From contig CALMVY010000372.1 in the NCBI GenBank assembly GCA_937873245.1, positions 1 to 5,622 on the forward strand: 5,622 nt of DNA, in the 5' to 3' direction. This DNA is from an uncultured Arthrobacter sp. (lineage in GTDB: Bacteria > Actinomycetota > Actinomycetes > Actinomycetales > Micrococcaceae). Shown piece by piece: positions 4,367 to 5,622 of this stretch. The notes below the pieces were generated by a model. That model was not told where the DNA came from. It did no database searches and worked only from the letters and a program-made list of their open reading frames with translations. Positions within the stretch are counted from its first letter, which is position 1; the number at the start of each line of letters is the position of its first letter. The position numbers and the translations under genes are program-made.

Positions 4367-5622
4367 ATGACCCCAGCAGAAATTTCCACCGCCCCCAACT
4401 GGTCGTTCCGGGCCGACGAAGCGGCCCGCTCGGTGACCAGGCTGTTCGGGCAGCGGCTCTTCTTCCTGCCGGGGACACACATCGCCGCGATCGTGCGGCC
4501 CTCGGGCCGGATCAAGAACCTCGCCAGGCCCTGGCACTACTGGTGGCAGGCGCACTATGTGGACTGCCTCGTGGACACCGGCCGCCGGGAACTCGGCACC
4601 GAAGGCCGTCCCGGAACGCGGTTCGACGGCGAGAACCGCCCCAGCGCCGGCCGGCTCGCCTCCCAGCTGGTCACCGGGATCCGGCTGCGGAATTTCCTGA
4701 CCTTCGTCAATAACTACTACGACGATATGGCGTGGCTGGCGCTCTCCGCGCTGCGGCTGGAGAAACTCGCGGAGGACAGCCGCAAGGCCGCCGGACGCCG
4801 CCGCAACGCCAAGGTCCTGCAGAGCCTCACCCTGCAGTTCGATTCCGCGTCCACGGACGGCCTCGGCGGGGGCACGTTCTGGAGCAAGAAGCGGGATTTC
4901 AAGAACACCCCGGCCACGGCACCCGTGGCGCTCTACTACGCCCGCACCGGCAAGGCAGCCAAGGCGCAGGCCCTGCTGGACTGGCTGGATGCCCGGCTTT
5001 TCGACCCGGAACAGGGCATGTACCAGGACGGACTGCGGATCGCCCCCGGCGGCGACGTGGTGCTGGAAAGCTCCATTTACACCTATAACCAGGGGCCCGT
5101 CCTCGGCGCGCTGCTGGAGCTCGGCGGCGAAGCCAACCTTGCCCGCGCCTCCGCGCTCGTCGCTGCCGTTGCCCGGAACCTCACCCTTCCGGCCCCGCTG
5201 ATGGGGCGCAGCGCTACAGTGCTGCGCTGCGAGGGAACCGGCGACGGCGGACTGTTCACCGGCATCCTCGTGCGGTACCTGGCGCTGGCCGCCACCGACG
5301 AGCGGCTTCCCGCCGAGGCCCGGAACACGGCCGCCACGCTTGTCAACGACACGGCCGAGGCGTTCTGGGAGGGCCGCCGCATCGTGTCGGCGCAGGAGCC
5401 GCTGGCCCGCAAGGGTGGCCGGGTCCTGTTCTCCACCCGCCCCGAACTGCCGGCGCGGCGCAGCTACCCGGCGGGCGCCGCCGTCGAGCTTTCCACCCAG
5501 CTGCAGGCCTGGATGGTGCTGGAAGCCGCCGCCTCGATTGCCGGCAGGTTCGGTCCCCCGGACGCCGCGGAGACCGGGGCTGTGCACGCGGGAACCGGGG
5601 CGCCGGCGGTTGGGGCCGCGGG
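4367..5622 (+). CDS. GH76-family glycoside hydrolase (alpha-1,6-mannanase type), cytosolic, 3' end cut by window edge
   Basis: 418 residues are visible and no stop is reached. The GH76 hallmark is NNYYDDMAWLAL (115-126); the Asp119-Asp120 pair matches the catalytic Asp pair of this family. Supporting blocks are RPWHYWWQAHYVDCL (54-68), GGGTFWSKK (167-175), YTYNQGPVLGALLEL (238-252), GDGGLFTGILVRYLAL (292-307) and STQLQAWMVLEAA (376-388). The last of these sits at the usual end of the domain, so only a tail seems missing. Family members cleave alpha-1,6-mannosidic bonds. No signal peptide or membrane segment is visible: the N-terminus is MTPAEISTAPNWSF. The protein is therefore predicted to act in the cytosol, perhaps on imported manno-oligosaccharides or a mannolipid core, which is inference. 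The start follows an in-frame TAG by 9 nt. GGAG is only 2 nt from the ATG, consistent with a leaderless mRNA. It is divergent from the SDR operon with no evident functional link. Confidence 0.9.
   Translation, partial: MTPAEISTAPNWSFRADEAARSVTRLFGQRLFFLPGTHIAAIVRPSGRIKNLARPWHYWWQAHYVDCLVDTGRRELGTEGRPGTRFDGENRPSAGRLASQLVTGIRLRNFLTFVNNYYDDMAWLALSALRLEKLAEDSRKAAGRRRNAKVLQSLTLQFDSASTDGLGGGTFWSKKRDFKNTPATAPVALYYARTGKAAKAQALLDWLDARLFDPEQGMYQDGLRIAPGGDVVLESSIYTYNQGPVLGALLELGGEANLARASALVAAVARNLTLPAPLMGRSATVLRCEGTGDGGLFTGILVRYLALAATDERLPAEARNTAATLVNDTAEAFWEGRRIVSAQEPLARKGGRVLFSTRPELPARRSYPAGAAVELSTQLQAWMVLEAAASIAGRFGPPDAAETGAVHAGTGAPAVGAA

Noticed and set aside
4223..5587. Long minus-strand open frame (about 450 codons) opposite the GH76 gene
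   Set aside because: It is Gly/Arg-rich without recognisable motifs, while the plus strand carries clear GH76 motifs throughout.

Overview
The window is high-GC, densely coded DNA with GTG/ATG starts, GGAGG-type ribosome sites and TANNNT-type -10 boxes. This points to an actinobacterium. The protein set (F420-type reductase, DUF1684 protein, HSD10-like dehydrogenase, cytosolic GH76) fits an Arthrobacter-like member of the Micrococcaceae. That placement is inference from composition and families, not from a marker gene. I see no mobile element, CRISPR array, rRNA or tRNA.

Left block (1-1145): a Rossmann-fold NADP/F420-type oxidoreductase, cut by the left edge, is divergent from a 206-residue TetR-family repressor. 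The 151 bp between them hold three related palindromes built on AGAC-N6-GTCT. One overlaps the likely oxidoreductase promoter, one lies exactly between the -35 and -10 of the repressor promoter, and one lies between the two promoters. The simplest reading is an autoregulated repressor that also controls the divergent reductase. A strong 48-nt hairpin directly after the tetR stop closes this unit.

Middle block (1146-2054): a DUF1684 protein of unknown function, read rightward from a GTG start with a very good ribosome site. It converges on the next operon with only 36 bp between the stop codons.

Right-centre block (2055-4366): a leftward two-gene operon. The first gene encodes an HSD10-like short-chain dehydrogenase (3-hydroxyacyl-CoA type). 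The second encodes an acyl-CoA dehydrogenase of the glutaryl-CoA-dehydrogenase-like branch. Their stop and start codons overlap by one base, so the two are probably translationally coupled. Together they supply two oxidative steps of beta-oxidation or branched-chain acyl-CoA breakdown; hydratase and thiolase are not in the window. The acyl-CoA dehydrogenase keeps its catalytic Glu but has Ala where glutaryl-CoA dehydrogenase has the carboxylate-binding Arg, so glutaryl-CoA is an unlikely substrate. The 228-bp divergent spacer ahead of the operon holds four separate inverted repeats.

Right block (4367-5622): a GH76 (alpha-1,6-mannanase family) protein without a signal peptide, open at the right edge but with an apparently complete catalytic domain. 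Its start region shares 15 identical bases and the same -10-to-ATG geometry with tetR, which suggests that both mRNAs are leaderless.

Nothing here is clearly a new biological system. The most informative points are the three-operator divergent control region, the shared leaderless start architecture, the substrate-pocket change in the acyl-CoA dehydrogenase, and the palindrome-rich spacer ahead of the SDR operon and GH76 gene.
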